64,000 nucleotides of DNA from Flavobacterium solisilvae (GTDB lineage: Bacteria; Bacteroidota; Bacteroidia; Flavobacteriales; Flavobacteriaceae): contig NZ_JAAMPT010000204.1 in assembly GCF_012911605.1 (NCBI RefSeq), positions 1-64,000 on the forward strand. Reading direction: 5' to 3'. The translations under genes were made by a program, and so were the position numbers. The notes beneath the pieces are model-generated. The model searched no databases and was not told the origin of the DNA. It saw only the letters and a program-made list of their open reading frames with translations. Numbering within the stretch: the first letter of the stretch is position 1; every line of letters begins with the position of its first letter. Below, one piece after another: positions 42,658 through 52,509 of the stretch.

Positions 42658-43548
42658 TCAATGAGATTGAACCGCTTTTTTTCGACTTTTGATTATAACA
42701 TTCAGTAATACAGTAAATAAGATTATCAAAGCACCAATATAAAATTCGAAACTCATTTGCTCTTTTTCTTTAAAAATAAGTACGGCTAAAATTATTCCAT
42801 AAATAGGTTCCAAATTGATGGTCAACATTACAGTATATGGACTTAAAAATTTCATTACTGAGGTTGATGCAATGAAAGCATAAGCTGTACAAACCGAACT
42901 TAATATCAATAAGTATACAAAATCTTGTGTTGTTAATTGAAAAAAATCGGCATTGATACTATTGCCAAAAAGCAAGAAAATCGAAAAGAAAAAAACACCA
43001 CCTGCGAGTTCATAAAATGAAATAACCGTTGCATCGTGTTCTTTTACAAATTTGCTGTTTATTACTGCAAAAAGTGCCGAAAGAAAAGCCGAAATCAAGG
43101 CGAGAATTATTCCTTCCCAATAATTTCCTTCGACGTTAAAAATGATATATAATCCAAAAACAACGATAATACCGAGGAAAACTTCATACCAAACCACTTT
43201 TTTTCCGTATAAAATAGGTTCCAATAATGATGCAAAAAATGCTCCTGTTGATAAACATGCTAAGGTTACGGAAACATTGGAAACTTTGATGGCTTTAAAA
43301 AAGGTAAACCAATGCAAGGCAATGATTAATCCGGCGAAAATAAATTGCAACAACGATTTTTTAGAAACTCGTAATGGAAGTTTTTTGAAATAGATAAAAA
43401 CAGCTATAAATCCAACGGCAAAAAGCATTCTGAACCAAACTAACGGCAAAGCATCCAAAGAAATCAACGCACCAAGAATGGCGGTAAATCCCCAAATGAA
43501 TACTATCAAATGAAGATGTAAATAACTTTTTGTGTTATCGCTTAGCAT
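42658..43548 (-). CDS. EamA/DMT-family membrane transporter
   Basis: 296 residues with ten hydrophobic segments in two EamA repeats (HLIVFIWGFTAILGALIS at the start; AVLIFKEKEQMSFEFYIGAL near the end). DMT exporters move small metabolites; the substrate is unknown. The start overlaps the end of the LptG/LptF gene by 14 bases, which suggests translational coupling. Confidence 0.9.
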   Translation of the reverse strand: MLSDNTKSYLHLHLIVFIWGFTAILGALISLDALPLVWFRMLFAVGFIAVFIYFKKLPLRVSKKSLLQFIFAGLIIALHWFTFFKAIKVSNVSVTLACLSTGAFFASLLEPILYGKKVVWYEVFLGIIVVFGLYIIFNVEGNYWEGIILALISAFLSALFAVINSKFVKEHDATVISFYELAGGVFFFSIFLLFGNSINADFFQLTTQDFVYLLILSSVCTAYAFIASTSVMKFLSPYTVMLTINLEPIYGIILAVLIFKEKEQMSFEFYIGALIILFTVLLNVIIKSRKKAVQSH

Positions 43549-44617
43549 TTCGTAAAAGGAAAATTGCTAAAACTCCAAAAAGAATATTTGGTGTCCAAAC
43601 GGCTAATAATGGTGGAGCAGTCGAAGCTTCGGCAAGTACTCCAAAGACTTTATCTAAAAACACAAAACCAAAGGCAAGAATAATTCCAATAGCGAGGTTC
43701 ATTCCCATTCCACCACGACGTTTCATGGAAGAAACCGAAACCGCAATAATCGTTAAAATAAATGCCGAAACTGGAATACTGTATTTTTTATACAAAACCA
43801 CCAAATAGGTATTGATATTAGACGAACCACGTTCTCTTTCTTTCTCAATAAATTTGTTCAATTCATTTAATGGTAACGTTTCCGCAATGTAAACAACTGG
43901 CGTTAAATCATCTAAATCAAAAGAAAAAACAGTATCTTTCTTTTCGCCTTTTTCAATGATGTCGTTTAATATTCCAACTTTTCTTTTAGTGTAATTAAAA
44001 ATGGTATATGTGCTATCTTTTGGGTTGAATTTTATTCGTGATGCACTTAATTTATACTTCAATTTATCGCCTTCAAATTTTTCCATAGAAAAGTTGAAAG
44101 CCATTTTAGACTGATCGTTAAAGCTACTTACATAAATATATTCGTCTTTGCTTATTTGTCTAAAAACATTGGAATCGTCTTTTACGCTTGCACTATTGTT
44201 GTTGAGATATTTATACCTAAAACTCTTAAAACCATCTGCTGCACTTGGCATCAAAAAAACATTCATAACCAATGCAAAAACCGAAACCATTGTCGCTCCA
44301 ATTAAATAAGGTCGCAAAAATCGTGTAAACGAAATTCCAGAACTCAGGATAGCAATAATCTCAGTATTATTAGCCAATTTTGACGTAAACCAAATAACCG
44401 ACAAGAACAAAAATATCGGGAATAATAGATTGGCAAAATAAATAGTGAAGTCTAAATAATACTTTGCTACTTCAATAAAAGGGACTTTATTGGCTAAAAT
44501 TTTATTGATTTTTTCAGATACATCGATAATAATTCCAATAGGAATAAACATCAACAACATTACTATAAATGTTACTAAGTAGCGTTTTAAAATGTATTTA
44601 TCAATTATTTTTAGCAT
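43535..44617 (-). CDS. LptF/LptG family permease (YjgP/YjgQ)
   Basis: 360 residues. Inner-membrane part of the LPS transporter LptBFG. TM segments at the N-terminus (YLVTFIVMLLMFIPIGIII, FANLLFPIFLFLSVIWF) and C-terminus (GMGMNLAIGIILAFGFVF) flank a periplasmic beta-jellyroll (~140-260). LptF and LptG cannot be told apart with confidence. It lies between tgt and the EamA gene. Confidence 0.88.
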   Translation of the reverse strand: MLKIIDKYILKRYLVTFIVMLLMFIPIGIIIDVSEKINKILANKVPFIEVAKYYLDFTIYFANLLFPIFLFLSVIWFTSKLANNTEIIAILSSGISFTRFLRPYLIGATMVSVFALVMNVFLMPSAADGFKSFRYKYLNNNSASVKDDSNVFRQISKDEYIYVSSFNDQSKMAFNFSMEKFEGDKLKYKLSASRIKFNPKDSTYTIFNYTKRKVGILNDIIEKGEKKDTVFSFDLDDLTPVVYIAETLPLNELNKFIEKERERGSSNINTYLVVLYKKYSIPVSAFILTIIAVSVSSMKRRGGMGMNLAIGIILAFGFVFLDKVFGVLAEASTAPPLLAVWTPNILFGVLAIFLLRNAKR

Positions 44618-44690
44618 AAATGTTTATTTGGTTATTCGTTTATTTGGTTATTCGATAAAAATTACCGAATTACCAAATCATCAAATTAAC

Positions 44691-45821
44691 TTATAATCGT
44701 TGGCTCATATTTTTCACCATCATATCTTTCCATGTTCTAAAATCTCCGGCTAAGATATGTTTTCTGGCTTCGCGAACCAACCACATGTAGAAACCTAAAT
44801 TATGAATGGTTGCGATTTGTTTTCCTAGTAATTCGTTTACGGTAAACAAATGACGTAAATAAGCTTTGGTATATTGTGTATCAACAAATGTGATTCCCAT
44901 TTCGTCTATTGGCGAAAAATCGGCTTCCCATTTTTTGTTTTTCATGTTGATTGTTCCGTTGGCTGTGAAAAGCATTCCATTTCTTGCGTTGCGCGTTGGC
45001 ATCACACAATCAAACATATCAATTCCCAAAGCAATATTTTCCAAGATATTGATTGGTGTTCCAACTCCCATTAGATATCGTGGTTTGTCCTCTGGAAGAA
45101 TTTCACAAACCACTTCAGTCATGGCATACATTTCTTCGGCTGGTTCACCAACAGATAAACCTCCGATAGCATTCCCTTGTTGTCCTGCATTAGCAATATA
45201 TTCTGCCGATTGTTGACGTAAATCTTTATATGTACTTCCTTGTACTATTGGGAAAAAAGTTTGCTCGTAACCATATTTGAATGGTACTTTATCCAAATGC
45301 ATGATACATCTGTCCAACCAACGATGTGTCATGTGCATCGAACGTTTTGCATAACGATAATCACATGGATATGGTGTACATTCATCAAACGCCATGATAA
45401 TATCGGCACCGATAGAACGCTGAATTTCCATTACATTTTCGGGCGTAAAAAAGTGATACGAACCATCTATATGACTTTTAAACTTTACTCCTTCTTCTTT
45501 AATTTTTCTATTAGCAGAAAGCGAATACACTTGATAACCACCAGAATCGGTTAAAATATTTCTATCCCAATTCATGAATTTATGCAAACCTCCAGCTTTT
45601 TCGAGAATTTCGGTTTGTGGACGAAGATATAAATGATAGGTATTCCCAAGAATAATATCGGGATTGATATCATCTTTTAATTCGCGCTGATGAACACCTT
45701 TTACGGTTCCAACGGTTCCAACAGGCATAAATATTGGTGTTTCAATTACGCCATGATCAGTAGTTATTGTTCCTGCTCTGGCTTTTGACTGTGTATCTTT
45801 TTGTAGTAAATCGAATTTCAT
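44691..45821 (-). CDS. tgt: Queuine tRNA-ribosyltransferase, zinc cysteines absent
   Basis: About 376 residues from ATG at 45821 (MKFDLLQKD); a TTG seven codons earlier is less likely. It exchanges guanine-34 for preQ1 in tRNAs with GUN anticodons. Active-site motifs: ILTDSGGYQVYSL, the nucleophile aspartate in GIDMFDCVMPTRNARNG, and GGLSVGEP. The usual zinc site (CxCxxC plus His) is replaced: the region reads DEMGITFVDTQYTKAYLRHL, with no cysteines, while the His in TIHNLGFY remains. I recall the same change in other flavobacterial Tgt proteins. Confidence 0.94.
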   Translation of the reverse strand: MKFDLLQKDTQSKARAGTITTDHGVIETPIFMPVGTVGTVKGVHQRELKDDINPDIILGNTYHLYLRPQTEILEKAGGLHKFMNWDRNILTDSGGYQVYSLSANRKIKEEGVKFKSHIDGSYHFFTPENVMEIQRSIGADIIMAFDECTPYPCDYRYAKRSMHMTHRWLDRCIMHLDKVPFKYGYEQTFFPIVQGSTYKDLRQQSAEYIANAGQQGNAIGGLSVGEPAEEMYAMTEVVCEILPEDKPRYLMGVGTPINILENIALGIDMFDCVMPTRNARNGMLFTANGTINMKNKKWEADFSPIDEMGITFVDTQYTKAYLRHLFTVNELLGKQIATIHNLGFYMWLVREARKHILAGDFRTWKDMMVKNMSQRL

Positions 45822-45939
45822 TTGTACAATTATAGTCGGCAAAGATAAATTAATTCGGATTTAGGATTTAAGAAATATGAAATATTTTAACATAAGTAAA
45901 AAAACACTCAAAACTTTTAATAACTTCTAAATAAAGTTT

Positions 45940-45970
45940 TTGCCTTTCGAGAAAAATAGAATTACTTTTG
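45940..45970 (+). promoter_or_regulatory. Promoter of the transketolase genes
   Basis: TTG at 45940-45942, 20 bases, then TACTTTTG at 45963-45970, matching the Bacteroidota TTG/TAnnTTTG pair at proper spacing. The ATG at 45997 is 26 bases downstream. Confidence 0.75.
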
Positions 45971-45996
45971 CGACATTAAATTTTTAACTACATAAA

Positions 45997-46842
45997 ATGT
46001 CTAACACGCAACATTTACAAGATTTTACAACACAAGTTAGAAGAGACATTCTTCGTATGGTTCATGCTGTAAACTCTGGTCATCCAGGTGGTTCGCTTGG
46101 TTGTGCTGAGTTTTTTACGGTTTTGTACCAACATCAAATGAAACGCAATTCAGGTTTTGAGATGAACGGTATTGGAGAAGATTTATTTTTCTTATCAAAC
46201 GGTCACATTTCGCCTGTTTTCTACAGCGTTTTAGCAAGAAGTGGTTATTTTCCAGTATCGGAATTGGCAACTTTCAGAAAACTAAATTCGAGATTACAAG
46301 GACATCCAACTACACACGAAGGTTTACCAGGAATTAGAATGGCTTCGGGTTCATTAGGACAAGGATTATCAGTAGCGATTGGTGCGGCACAAGCTAAAAA
46401 ACTTAACAAAGACAACCATTTGGTTTATGCTTTGCTTGGTGATGGCGAATTGCAAGAAGGTCAAAACTGGGAAGCAATCATGTATGCTTCGGCTAAAAAA
46501 ATGGACAATATCATTGCAACTGTTGACTTCAACGGTCAGCAAATTGATGGTTCAACTGATGATGTTTTATCTTTAGGGAATTTGAAAGCTAAATTTGAAG
46601 CATTTGATTGGGATGTTTTAGAAATCAAAGAAGGAAACAATATTGACGCTATCATTGCTGGATTGGAAGAAGCTAAAAGTAGAACGGGTAAAGGAAAACC
46701 AGTTTGTATTTTATTACACACGGTTATGGGTAATGGCGTTGATTTTATGATGCATACGCATGCTTGGCACGGAAAAGCACCAAACGACGATCAATTGGCA
46801 ACTGGTTTAGCTCAAAATGCTGAGACTTTGGGTGATTATTAG
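45997..46842 (+). CDS. Transketolase, N-terminal subunit
   Basis: 281 residues. Thiamine-diphosphate-binding half of transketolase (pentose phosphate pathway). Motifs: MVHAVNSGHPGGSLGCAEF, LSNGHISPVFY, MASGSLGQGLSVAIG, and the ThDP/Mg loop LLGDGELQEGQNWEA ending in DFNGQQIDG. Together with the C-terminal subunit at 47545 it makes a complete enzyme. A gene for a secreted protein is inserted between the two halves. Confidence 0.94.
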   Translation: MSNTQHLQDFTTQVRRDILRMVHAVNSGHPGGSLGCAEFFTVLYQHQMKRNSGFEMNGIGEDLFFLSNGHISPVFYSVLARSGYFPVSELATFRKLNSRLQGHPTTHEGLPGIRMASGSLGQGLSVAIGAAQAKKLNKDNHLVYALLGDGELQEGQNWEAIMYASAKKMDNIIATVDFNGQQIDGSTDDVLSLGNLKAKFEAFDWDVLEIKEGNNIDAIIAGLEEAKSRTGKGKPVCILLHTVMGNGVDFMMHTHAWHGKAPNDDQLATGLAQNAETLGDY

Positions 46843-46903
46843 TAGTAAGTTCGAAGTATTAAGTATTAAGACTTTTTGATGAAGAAGTTTTCAATTTAAT
46901 TCT

Positions 46904-47548
46904 ATGAAAAAAATTACACTTTTTATTTTATTCTTTTTTTGCCAAAGTTTTTTTTGTCAAGAATATCATTTTGATGGTTTTTTAGAGTATAAAGACAGTA
47001 AAGATGATAATCGATATCATATGTATTTTTATAACTCTAATGATGAAAGCTATGAACTATGGGTTTTTGATAGATCTGGCGAAATTTATGGTGGAATTAC
47101 CGATACTAAAAAAAAACTCATTCACGAGCATGAAGTTATAAATAACGGTGATTCAATAAAATTCAATTATCGCTGTAGCAGAAAATGGGAAGAAGAATCT
47201 AATTATTATAGAACTAACCCTTTTTATAATGTCACAAAAAAAGAGATAGATAGTACAAAAACAGAAGTCACAATTTTAATTTATCGTAACGAAAAGAAAA
47301 AAAGAGTTGATTCTAAAATAGAAATAATTATAGATAACTCAGAATTAATTGCTAATAAAAATATTATTTTTCCTTTAGTCCATGGAATTAATCTAAATAA
47401 CATATTTCCAGAAATTCGAGGAATTCCAACAAGCATTAAAATTAAAAATCGTTATGGATTTAAAACTACACATACTTTAGTGCGAAAAGAAAAAATAAAC
47501 ACAATACTAACCGTTGACAACATAAAAATAAAACAATACAACAAATGA
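46904..47548 (+). CDS. Secreted hypothetical protein inserted between transketolase halves
   Basis: 214 residues. Signal peptide ([13 protein letters not shown]), then a beta-rich Lys/Asn-rich protein with no recognised family. Its last codons overlap the start of the C-terminal transketolase subunit (ATGA at 47545-47548), so the two are probably translationally coupled. It is more AT-rich and Lys/Asn/Ile-rich than the transketolase genes, suggesting later insertion. Confidence 0.68.
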   Translation: MKKITLFILFFFCQSFFCQEYHFDGFLEYKDSKDDNRYHMYFYNSNDESYELWVFDRSGEIYGGITDTKKKLIHEHEVINNGDSIKFNYRCSRKWEEESNYYRTNPFYNVTKKEIDSTKTEVTILIYRNEKKKRVDSKIEIIIDNSELIANKNIIFPLVHGINLNNIFPEIRGIPTSIKIKNRYGFKTTHTLVRKEKINTILTVDNIKIKQYNK

Positions 47549-48498
47549 AAAAATACGAAAATACAGGAAGTAAAGATACTCGTTCAGGATTTGGTGCTGG
47601 AATGACCGAATTGGGACAAAAAAATGAAAATGTCGTAGCACTTTGTGCTGACTTAATTGGTTCTTTGAAGTTTGACGATTTTAAGAAAAACCATCCAGAG
47701 CGTTTTTTCCAAATAGGAATTGCAGAAGCTAATATGATTGGAATTGCTGCCGGATTAACTATAGGTGGAAAAATTCCTTTTACAGGTACGTTTGCTAACT
47801 TTTCTACCGGAAGAGTTTATGATCAAATCCGTCAATCGGTGGCTTATTCAGATAAAAACGTGAAGATTTGTGCTTCGCATGCTGGTTTAACACTGGGCGA
47901 AGATGGTGCAACACACCAAATTTTGGAAGACATCGGTTTGATGAAAATGTTACCTGGAATGACGGTAATCAATACTTGTGATTACAACCAAACCAAAGCT
48001 GCAACTATTGCATTGGCAGAACATCATGGTCCAGCTTACTTGCGTTTTGGTCGTCCAGTTGTGCCAAACTTCACTCCTGCTGACGAACCTTTTGTGATTG
48101 GAAAAGCAATTATGTTAAACGAAGGAACTGATGTAACAATTATTGCTACCGGACATTTAGTTTGGGAAGCGTTGATTGCTGCTGAAGCATTAGAAGCCAA
48201 AGGAATTTCTGCTGAAGTAATTAATATTCACACGATTAAACCTCTTGACGAAGAAGCAATTTTAAAATCGGTTAAGAAAACTGGTTGTGTAGTTACTGCC
48301 GAAGAACACAATATTATTGGTGGTTTGGGCGAAAGTGTTTCGAGAACTTTGGTTCAAAATCATTTAGTTCCACAAGAATTCGTTGCTGTAAACGATAGTT
48401 TTGGCGAAAGTGGAACACCAGACCAATTGATGGAAAAATACAAGCTAAACAATCAAGCGATTGTGGAAGCGGTTGAAAAAGTTTTGAAGAGAAAGTAG
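47545..48498 (+). CDS. Transketolase, C-terminal subunit
   Basis: 317 residues. Pyrimidine-binding and C-terminal domains of transketolase. Motifs: [12 protein letters not shown], the catalytic glutamate in [39 protein letters not shown] and the C-domain [15 protein letters not shown]. It pairs with the subunit at 45997. The start overlaps the preceding gene by four bases. A strong terminator follows. Confidence 0.94.
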   Translation: MKKYENTGSKDTRSGFGAGMTELGQKNENVVALCADLIGSLKFDDFKKNHPERFFQIGIAEANMIGIAAGLTIGGKIPFTGTFANFSTGRVYDQIRQSVAYSDKNVKICASHAGLTLGEDGATHQILEDIGLMKMLPGMTVINTCDYNQTKAATIALAEHHGPAYLRFGRPVVPNFTPADEPFVIGKAIMLNEGTDVTIIATGHLVWEALIAAEALEAKGISAEVINIHTIKPLDEEAILKSVKKTGCVVTAEEHNIIGGLGESVSRTLVQNHLVPQEFVAVNDSFGESGTPDQLMEKYKLNNQAIVEAVEKVLKRK

Positions 48499-48517
48499 TT
48501 TTAAAATATATTATTAT

Positions 48518-48560
48518 AAAAAACACCTTTGAAAGTTAATAGCTTTCAAAGGTGTTTTTT
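48518..48560 (+). terminator. Rho-independent terminator after transketolase
   Basis: Stem of about 18 bp with AAACACCTTTGAAAG / CTTTCAAAGGTGTTT, then T residues. Confidence 0.88.
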
Positions 48561-48646
48561 ATTTAAACAAATTATTAAATCTCTTTAACTAGCAATTATT
48601 AAACGCAACCTTTTGTACATTGCTACGTCTTAAAAATAAAATTACT

Positions 48647-49138
48647 ATGACAATAAAGAATTACTCGACATTACTACTTGCTTACTATCTTTTCTCAAGC
48701 TGTTTTGGATTTGGAGAAGTTGATTCCAGAAGTAGTTTCAAACCTGTTTATATGAAACGTTCTGATTTTGAAAATTCTATAAAATTTGAAGCTGCCAAAC
48801 CAACTTTAAAATCAGGAAAAATATACATTAAAGATGAAATAATGTACTTAAATGATGTAAACAAAGGATTTCAAATTTATAATTATTCCAATCCAAATAA
48901 TCCTGTAAAAATTGGGTATATAAACATTCCTGGTGCTACAGATGTTGCCATTCGAAATAATATTTTATTTGTCAATCAAGCAACCGATTTAGTTACAATT
49001 AACTATACTATTTCTACTAATTCAATTGTAGTCACTAATCGAATAAAAAATGCTTTTCCGCCTAAAATTTCTCCCGACGGTTTTATGGCAAAAGAAAAAC
49101 AAAATCAAATTGTTATTGACTGGACCAATTCAAATTAA
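48647..49138 (+). CDS. LVIVD-repeat lipoprotein, first of a pair
   Basis: About 163 residues from ATG at 48647; a TTG nine codons earlier is less likely. Signal and lipobox LFSSC (near Cys18), then propeller-like strands (MYLNDVNKGFQIYNYSNPNNPVKIG is the typical LVIVD repeat; also ATDVAIRNNILFVNQ). Surface or periplasmic protein of unknown role. The next lipoprotein starts 2 bases after the stop. Confidence 0.75.
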   Translation: MTIKNYSTLLLAYYLFSSCFGFGEVDSRSSFKPVYMKRSDFENSIKFEAAKPTLKSGKIYIKDEIMYLNDVNKGFQIYNYSNPNNPVKIGYINIPGATDVAIRNNILFVNQATDLVTINYTISTNSIVVTNRIKNAFPPKISPDGFMAKEKQNQIVIDWTNSN

Positions 49139-49140
49139 TT

Positions 49141-49866
49141 ATGAAAAAAAATATTATTCTTTTACTATCAGTATTATTCTTTGGTTGTTCAACAGATCAA
49201 AATAACAACGAAACAAGTGATGGACAAGGTGGTTCTTTGGCTATTTTTGCATTGAAAGGCAACTATCTTTATGGAGTAGATAATTCAAAATTGAATGTGT
49301 TTTCTCTTTTAAATCCGTCAAGTCCTGTAAGTGTAAATGAAGTTGAAGTTGGTTTTAATATTGAAACATTGTTTTCTTTTGAAAATTATTTATTTATTGG
49401 TTCTAGAAATGGGATGTTTATTTATTCAATAGAAAATCCAGAAAATCCTGTTTTGTTATCACAAGCTCAACATTTTACAGCTTGTGATCCAGTTGTTGCT
49501 AATGCTACGCATGCATTTGTAACTTTACATTCGGGTACTTTTTGTGGAAATAATTTGAATGTGCTACAAGTTTATAATACTACAGATGTAAATAATCCAA
49601 TATTAATTCACTCAAGAAATCTCTCTTATCCAAAAGGATTAAGTCTTTACAACAACTACCTTTTAGTTTGTGACGATGTAATAAAAATATTTGATATTCA
49701 AAATCCAGCTGAACCAGTATTAGTAAATACAATCAATAAAGAATGTTTTGATATTATTATAAATAACAATACGCTTTATGCAATTGGTAATTTTGGTTTA
49801 TACAGATATGAATTGAATCCGAATAACATTAATGATATTCAGTATAAAAGTGAAGTCGCTTTTTAA
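49141..49866 (+). CDS. LVIVD-repeat lipoprotein, second of a pair
   Basis: 241 residues. Lipobox LFFGC (Cys16) and at least four LVIVD-type repeats (GNYLYGVDNSKLNVFSL, NYLFIGSRNGMFIYSIENP, NNYLLVCDDVIKIFDIQNPAEP, NTLYAIGNFGLYRYEL). Probably a small beta-propeller on the cell surface. It is co-transcribed with the lipoprotein before it and ends at a terminator shared with the convergent E2 gene. Confidence 0.8.
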   Translation: MKKNIILLLSVLFFGCSTDQNNNETSDGQGGSLAIFALKGNYLYGVDNSKLNVFSLLNPSSPVSVNEVEVGFNIETLFSFENYLFIGSRNGMFIYSIENPENPVLLSQAQHFTACDPVVANATHAFVTLHSGTFCGNNLNVLQVYNTTDVNNPILIHSRNLSYPKGLSLYNNYLLVCDDVIKIFDIQNPAEPVLVNTINKECFDIIINNNTLYAIGNFGLYRYELNPNNINDIQYKSEVAF

Positions 49867-49886
49867 CTTAGAAATGCCCAAAAATT

Positions 49887-49923
49887 AAAAAACCGTATCA
49901 ATTTTAAACTGATACGGTTTTTT
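49887..49923. terminator. Bidirectional terminator
   Basis: AAAAAACCGTATCA / TGATACGGTTTTTT with a 9-base loop, between convergent genes; A and T runs on each side allow use in both directions. Confidence 0.88.
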
Positions 49924-49928
49924 AAATT

Positions 49929-51251
49929 TTAATATTCTCTGTTTACATCAAAAGCTTCTAAATACTCAGCAACTCGTTTTACAAAACTTCCGCCAAGCGC
50001 ACCATCAACAACTCTGTGGTCATAACTGTGTGACAAGAACATTTTTTGACGAATTCCGATGAAATCACCTTCTGGAGTTTCTATAACCGCAGGAACTTTT
50101 CTAATCGCTCCAAGCGCTAAAATTCCAACTTGTGGCTGATTGATAATTGGAGTTCCAAATACAGAACCAAAAGTTCCAACATTTGTTACAGTATAAGTTC
50201 CGCCTTGAGTATCGTCTGGTTTTAATTTTCCGGCTTTCGCGCGATTTCCTAAATCGTTTACCGCTTTTGCCATTCCCACTAAATTCAATTGATCCGCATT
50301 TTTAATCACAGGAACAATCAAATTTCCGTTTGGTAAAGCCGCAGCCATTCCAAGGTTGATATTTTTCTTTTTGATGATATAATCGCCATCAACAGAAATG
50401 TTCATTCCAGGGAAATCTTTCAATGCTTTGGCAACTGCTTCCATGAAAATTGGAGTAAATGTCAATTTTTCGCCTTCGCGTTTTTCAAAAGCATTTTTCA
50501 CTCTATCACGCCATTTTACAATATTGGTAACATCTACTTCAATAAAGGATTGAACGTGAGCCGAAGTTTGAACCGATGCAACCATATAACCAGAAATTAA
50601 CTTACGCATTCTGTCCATTTCTACAATTTCATCTCCACCATTTACTGAAACTGGAACTGCAGAAGTTGTTGTAGGTTGAACATTTTGAACAACAGGTTGT
50701 GCAACTGGAGTAACCGTTTGTGCTACAACTGGCTGATTAGTTCTATTTTTTACAAAATTCAAAATATCGTCTTTCGTTACGCGACCATCTTTTCCTGAAC
50801 CTGAAATACTTTCCAATTCAGCTACAGAAACACCTTCTTGTTGCGCAATATTTTTCACTAATGGCGAAAAGAATTTATCAGAACCAGAAAAATCAGCTGG
50901 AGTGACAGTTTCTTTTGCTACTTCAATAGTTTTGGTAACTTCTGCAACAGCAATTGGCATCTCGACTGCGCTCGATGTGACAGAACTATTTTCAGCAGAT
51001 GAACTTCCACCTTCAGTTTCGATAATAGCTATGGTTTGACCTACTTTTACGACATCATCTTTACCAAAAAGTTGTTCTACCAAAACTCCAGAAACTTCAC
51101 TTGGAACTTCGCTATCTACTTTATCCGTAGCGATTTCAAGTACAGCTTCATCCATTTCGATTTTGTCGCCAACATTTTTTAGCCAATTCGTAATTGTTGC
51201 TTCAGCAACACTTTCACCCATTTTAGGTAATTTCAATTCAAACTTTGCCAT
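49929..51251 (-). CDS. Dihydrolipoyllysine acyltransferase (E2) of a 2-oxo acid dehydrogenase
   Basis: 440 residues. Lipoyl domain 1-80 with the modified lysine in EIATDKVDSEVPS, peripheral subunit-binding domain ~130-165 (SPLVKNIAQQEGV, GRVTKDDIL), an Ala/Pro/Thr/Val-rich linker, and the catalytic domain with SHSYDHRVVDGALGG near the end. The branched-chain type is likely, but pyruvate or 2-oxoglutarate E2 cannot be excluded. Its lipoyl group would be made by LipA at 15048-15920. Confidence 0.9.
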   Translation of the reverse strand: MAKFELKLPKMGESVAEATITNWLKNVGDKIEMDEAVLEIATDKVDSEVPSEVSGVLVEQLFGKDDVVKVGQTIAIIETEGGSSSAENSSVTSSAVEMPIAVAEVTKTIEVAKETVTPADFSGSDKFFSPLVKNIAQQEGVSVAELESISGSGKDGRVTKDDILNFVKNRTNQPVVAQTVTPVAQPVVQNVQPTTTSAVPVSVNGGDEIVEMDRMRKLISGYMVASVQTSAHVQSFIEVDVTNIVKWRDRVKNAFEKREGEKLTFTPIFMEAVAKALKDFPGMNISVDGDYIIKKKNINLGMAAALPNGNLIVPVIKNADQLNLVGMAKAVNDLGNRAKAGKLKPDDTQGGTYTVTNVGTFGSVFGTPIINQPQVGILALGAIRKVPAVIETPEGDFIGIRQKMFLSHSYDHRVVDGALGGSFVKRVAEYLEAFDVNREY

Positions 51252-51323
51252 ATCTATAAACTAAAGTTGTGTGTTTTAAATTTCGATGCAAAAATACTAA
51301 TTGTTTTGAGCAAACACTACGAA

Positions 51324-52454
51324 TTATGCAATTTTTGATAAATTTATAATTTCTCCTATATCGTTTGCGTGATTACTGCCAATAATTACTTTTGACTGTG
51401 GCAAATACATTTTATAAGTGATAGTTGCAGCTTTATGTTTTTGCATAAAATCAATAATTTCTTTAAACGAAAATGACTGAATATCAAAGATAATTTCGGT
51501 ATGTTTACTTTTATTAAAGGAAAAACCAAGAAGATTAGATTGATAAATAACTGATTTTTCCAAAGGTAATTGTAATTCTCTTTTTGTGAAGAAAATATAG
51601 TTATCTACTATTTTACTTCTATTTTTTTGTTGTGATTTTTTAATTTTAGAAAAAACAAAAGCACCAATTTTCATAAATCCGCTGAAAAATAATGACTTCT
51701 TAAAATGTTTTTTATAGAAAAAATTCATCGCTTCTTGAAAACGCTTCATGTATTTTTCATCACGAACAGTGCTTTCTCCTTTATAATGTATCACTGAAGT
51801 TTCGGCAAAATAGTAATTTTCTCTACCCGATTTTTTGACCATATAGCTCAAATCGATATCATCCGAATACATAAAACAGTTTTCATCAAATCCGCCAACT
51901 TCAAGGTACAAACTTCGTTTCATTACCATAAAAGCACCAACTAGAATATCAACCTTTCCCGATTGATTTTCAGCTAAATGTTGCGCATAATATTTACCAA
52001 AAAGATTTGAAATTTTATACAATCCGAAAATTTTGGTAAAAGCAACCCAAGGTGTTGGAACGCCACGCTTACTTTCGGGCAAAAAGTTTCCTGTTCCGTC
52101 GATGAGCTTGCAACCAATAATTCCAGTGTTCAGTTGCCAGTTTTTAGTATTCAGTATTTTTTCAAATGTATCTTCGGCGACAACAGTATCTGGATTTAGA
52201 ATGCAAATGTATTCGCCTTTGGCTTGGTCAACACCAATATTATTTCCTTTTGGGAAACCAAAATTGGTTTTGTTTTGAATTAATTTGATGTTTGGAAAAC
52301 GTGCTGCCATCATTGCACAACTATCATCCGACGAATTATTGTCAACTACAATAATCTCGGCATCAATATTCTGAATGGCTTTTTGCACACTCAAAACACA
52401 GAGTTCAAGAAAATAACGGACGTTATAATTGAGGATGATTACGGATAGTTGCAT
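51324..52454 (-). CDS. Family 2 glycosyltransferase
   Basis: About 376 residues from ATG at 52454 (MQLSVIILNYNV). GT-A fold motifs: IIVVDNNSSDDSC, ICILNPDTVV (the DxD-type aspartate) and FMYSDDIDLSYMVKKSG. This resembles rhamnosyl-type GT2 enzymes of polysaccharide synthesis. The basic middle part (~250-285) may sit on the membrane surface. No polysaccharide cluster is nearby. Confidence 0.88.
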   Translation of the reverse strand: MQLSVIILNYNVRYFLELCVLSVQKAIQNIDAEIIVVDNNSSDDSCAMMAARFPNIKLIQNKTNFGFPKGNNIGVDQAKGEYICILNPDTVVAEDTFEKILNTKNWQLNTGIIGCKLIDGTGNFLPESKRGVPTPWVAFTKIFGLYKISNLFGKYYAQHLAENQSGKVDILVGAFMVMKRSLYLEVGGFDENCFMYSDDIDLSYMVKKSGRENYYFAETSVIHYKGESTVRDEKYMKRFQEAMNFFYKKHFKKSLFFSGFMKIGAFVFSKIKKSQQKNRSKIVDNYIFFTKRELQLPLEKSVIYQSNLLGFSFNKSKHTEIIFDIQSFSFKEIIDFMQKHKAATITYKMYLPQSKVIIGSNHANDIGEIINLSKIA

Positions 52455-52509
52455 ACGAATTTGAAAATTCAAATATCAATAAACAAATTCCAAATACCAA
52501 AAAAATGAA

